Assembly: GCF_025165815.1 (NCBI RefSeq)
Contig: NZ_JAFFZE010000006.1
Span: 62,001 to 126,000 of the forward strand
DNA from: Actinophytocola gossypii
Lineage (GTDB): Bacteria; Actinomycetota; Actinomycetes; Mycobacteriales; Pseudonocardiaceae
Direction of reading: 5' to 3'
Length of the DNA: 64,000 nucleotides
Of this stretch, positions 62,350 to 64,000 are shown in pieces. Below the pieces are notes generated by a model that made no database searches, was not told where the DNA came from, and was given only the letters and a program-made list of their open reading frames with translations. Within the stretch, counting starts at the first letter, position 1; each line of letters begins with the position of its first letter. A program made the translations under genes and the position numbers.

Positions 62350-62476
62350 CCTGATCACCGAGGCGGTGCGCCAACTGTCCCCACTCCGCCGTCACCCAAC
62401 CTCTGCAGGTGGCACCTCGTCCGCCCACCCAGGCGGTACCCGACGCGAGCCGAGCCCACCGGCGGTGCCGCGATGA
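62243..62476 (+). CDS. Small basic open frame between tadB and tadC
   Basis: 77 residues, ATG overlapping the tadB stop (ATGA) and its own stop overlapping the tadC start (ATGA). Very Arg/His/Pro-rich (MTSPRRRLRHLNRPAHHAGG), with an internal repeat from the 66-bp DNA duplication. Coupling at both ends argues for translation, but the sequence looks like a by-product of the duplication. No known domain. Confidence 0.45.
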   Translation: MTSPRRRLRHLNRPAHHAGGAAMTSLRRWYHVNRSALITEAVRQLSPLRRHPTSAGGTSSAHPGGTRREPSPPAVPR

Positions 62477-63177
62477 ACCCGACCAGTACCGCGCTCCTGC
62501 TCCTGGCCGCCGCCCTACCGCTGTCCGCGCGGCCACGCGCGACAAGCGGTCGCCTGGCCGCGCTCAGCGGCACCCGACGATCGCGGTCACCCAGCCCAGC
62601 CGTCCTTCACGCCGCGCTCGCCGTGACGCTGGGTCTCCTGACCGCCCTCTCGGCCGGCCTCCCACTCGGCCCGATCGCCGGCGCGGCCGTCGCCGCGTTC
62701 ACCTGGTCGCTGACCCGCCGACGCACCCGCGCCCCCGCACCCGACCCCCTCGCACTGGCAGCCGCCTGGGACCTGCTCGCCGCGTGCCTGCGCGCCGGCC
62801 TCCCCGTCGCGACCGCCGTCACCTCCGTCGCCGACGACTTACCCGGGGACGCGCGCCGAGCCCTGCGAGCCACCGCCGACCTGCTCGCGCTGGGGGCCGA
62901 CCCGGCCGACGCCTGGCTGCCCGCACTGCACTGCCCGCACACGGCCGCCCTGGCCCGCGGCGCGCGTCACACCACCCGCTCCGGCACCGCACTCGCCGAC
63001 ATCGTCGGCGCCCTGGCCACCTCCGTCCGCGCCGACGCAGGCGACGAGGCGGAGACCAGGGCCCAACGGGCGGGCGTGCTCATCGCCGCGCCGCTCGGGC
63101 TGTGCTTCCTGCCCGCGTTCATCTGTCTCGGAATCGTCCCCGTGGTGGCCGGCCTGGCCGCCCAACTGTCCATTTAG
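62473..63177 (+). CDS. tadC: Tad inner-membrane platform protein TadC
   Basis: 234 residues. N-terminal helices (LLLLAAALPLSA; AALAVTLGLLTALSAGLPLG), the GspF-like domain with LAAAWDLLAACLRAGLPVAT (~95-114) and SVRADAGDEAETRAQRAGVL (~187), and a C-terminal helix pair (GLCFLPAFICLGIVPVVAGL). Forms the membrane platform with TadB. Confidence 0.87.
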   Translation: MNPTSTALLLLAAALPLSARPRATSGRLAALSGTRRSRSPSPAVLHAALAVTLGLLTALSAGLPLGPIAGAAVAAFTWSLTRRRTRAPAPDPLALAAAWDLLAACLRAGLPVATAVTSVADDLPGDARRALRATADLLALGADPADAWLPALHCPHTAALARGARHTTRSGTALADIVGALATSVRADAGDEAETRAQRAGVLIAAPLGLCFLPAFICLGIVPVVAGLAAQLSI

Positions 63178-63185
63178 GAGCAATC

Positions 63186-63371
63186 ATGTTCGTCCCACCC
63201 CGTCCCACCCGCGAGTTCCTTCTCGGCGACGACGGCATGACCACCGTCGAGTACGTCATCGGCGCGCTGGCCGCCGCCGCCCTCGCGGGGATCCTGATCG
63301 CGGTCGCCGGCAGCGAAACCGTGATGAACAAGCTCGCCGACATCATCGACCGGGCGCTGTCGGTGCACTGA
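63186..63371 (+). CDS. Flp/DUF4244-type pilin-like peptide
   Basis: 61 residues with AGGAGC before ATG 63186. The short leader ends at GDDG, and MTTVEYVIGALAAAALAGIL follows. The Gly-Met-Thr-Thr-Val-Glu-Tyr pattern with Glu at +5 is the Flp prepilin cleavage site, so it is probably processed and assembled into the pilus. Corresponds to Rv3656c. TadE start overlaps its stop (TGATG). Confidence 0.88.
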   Translation: MFVPPRPTREFLLGDDGMTTVEYVIGALAAAALAGILIAVAGSETVMNKLADIIDRALSVH

Positions 63372-63727
63372 TGGCCGACGTCAGGCGCGGCCGCGACAAC
63401 GACAGCGGCATGGTCACCGTCGAGGCGGCGATCGCGCTCACCGCGTTCATCGCCGTCCTCGGCATCGCCCTCGGCGCGATCTCGGCCGCGATCGACCAAC
63501 TGAGATGCACCGACGCCGCCCGCGAGGCGGCCCGCCTGACCGCCCGCGGCGAATCCGACAAGGCCACCTCCGCCGCCCGCCACATCGCCCCCGACGGCGC
63601 CACCATCCACGTCACCACCGACGGAGAGGAGATCCACGTGTCGGTCACCGCCACCCCGTTCCCCGGCATCGACCTGCATGCCGACGCCTACGCCATCGCC
63701 GAACCGGCACCGGCGCCGAGCCCGTGA
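63371..63727 (+). CDS. tadE: TadE-like pseudopilin
   Basis: 118 residues. A prepilin-type N-terminus SGMVTVEAAIALTAFIAVLG carries Glu at +5 and a hydrophobic helix. An extracellular domain follows with a single Cys (LRCTDAAREAARL) and a Pro-rich end. Minor pilin of the Tad machine. Coupled to the pilin gene upstream (TGATG) and the next gene (GTGA). Confidence 0.88.
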   Translation: MADVRRGRDNDSGMVTVEAAIALTAFIAVLGIALGAISAAIDQLRCTDAAREAARLTARGESDKATSAARHIAPDGATIHVTTDGEEIHVSVTATPFPGIDLHADAYAIAEPAPAPSP

Positions 63728-64000
63728 CCGCCACCGAGACCGAGACCGAGACCGAGCCGGACCACCCGGGGGACCGCGGAGTGGCGACACTCTGGGCCGC
63801 CGGCGCCATCGCCGCCGTCATGGTGGTGACGGTCGTCGTCGTGTGGATCGGGGCCGCGGCGAACGCCCGGCACCGCGCCGCGGCGGCCGCCGACCTCGCC
63901 GCGCTCGCCGCCGCCGGGAGCGCGATCCACGGTGAACGGTCGGCGTGCGACAAGGCCAGCTGGGTGGCCGACCGGATGCGGGTGACGCTCGCCTCCTGCC
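63724..64000 (+). CDS. TadE/TadG-like protein, N-terminal part (Rv3654c-like)
   Basis: The first ~92 residues are in the window; the gene runs off the end. An acidic N-terminus with an (ACCGAG)n microsatellite encodes ETETETE. Then GVATLWAAGAIAAVMVVTVV, one membrane helix, and RHRAAAAADLAALAAAGSAI, the pattern of the flp-pilus secretion-neighbourhood TadE-like proteins. Start GTG 63724 overlaps the tadE stop. Confidence 0.82.
   Translation, partial: MTATETETETEPDHPGDRGVATLWAAGAIAAVMVVTVVVVWIGAAANARHRAAAAADLAALAAAGSAIHGERSACDKASWVADRMRVTLASC

Overview
The window comes from a high-G+C actinobacterium, most likely a member of the Pseudonocardiaceae (inference). The evidence is the very high third-position G+C, the many GTG starts and 4-5 base stop/start overlaps, a WhiB protein, and gene order that follows the Mycobacterium tuberculosis blocks Rv3710-Rv3708c (leuA, ask, asd), Rv3683-Rv3667 (metallophosphoesterase, ponA2, whiB4, the ArsA-like pair, RidA, crp, nth, marP, acs) and Rv3661-Rv3654c (HAD phosphatase, 6C RNA, ssd, tad). 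No insertion sequence, phage module, rRNA or CRISPR array was seen.

Layout. 1-1.7 kb: the end of an oligopeptide ABC ATPase, then a decayed copy and an intact copy of a small membrane protein. 1.7-8.7 kb: leuA behind an apparent leucine leader peptide and attenuator, two paralogous membrane proteins, a nitroreductase/mannosyltransferase pair, and lysC-asd with an in-frame internal start for the aspartokinase beta subunit. 8.7-18 kb: accessory genes (NLP-like secreted protein, MFS exporter, esterase, FMN reductase, Dps, an autoregulated-looking ArsR operon, S9 peptidase, lipoprotein). 18.2-19.6 kb: a decayed gene remnant beside tRNA-Pro(CGG). 19.6-27.5 kb: cell-wall and redox block (ponA2, whiB4, ArsA-like pair). 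27.5-30.5 kb: two related unknown proteins, one with a very long Pro/Ala repeat region. 30.5-35.5 kb: oxidoreductase, NUDIX, metallo-hydrolase, a sliding-clamp paralog and an MFS protein. 35.5-46.9 kb: a candidate small RNA, crp, nth, the thioredoxin/NUDIX/MarP operon, hydrolases, NhaA and a VIT transporter. 47-50 kb: acs opposite a catalytically degenerate Fic-like protein. 50-57 kb: a five-gene N-acetylmuramic acid salvage cluster (nagZ, namZ, amiE, murR, murQ). 57-58.8 kb: a candidate Ms1-type RNA, a HAD phosphatase and a clear 6C RNA. 58.8-64 kb: a Tad pilus operon (ssd, tadA, tadB, tadC, pilin, TadE and the start of a further pseudopilin-like gene), running off the end.

How they fit together. 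The strongest themes are amino-acid biosynthesis under leader control, envelope building and turnover (PonA2, MarP, muropeptide salvage), redox and acid homeostasis (WhiB4-like, Crp, Nth, MarP, Dps), and small-RNA control. At least ten genes show a TANNNT-like -10 box placed 6-8 bases before the start codon, so leaderless transcription appears common here. All functions are read from sequence by eye; no database search was run.
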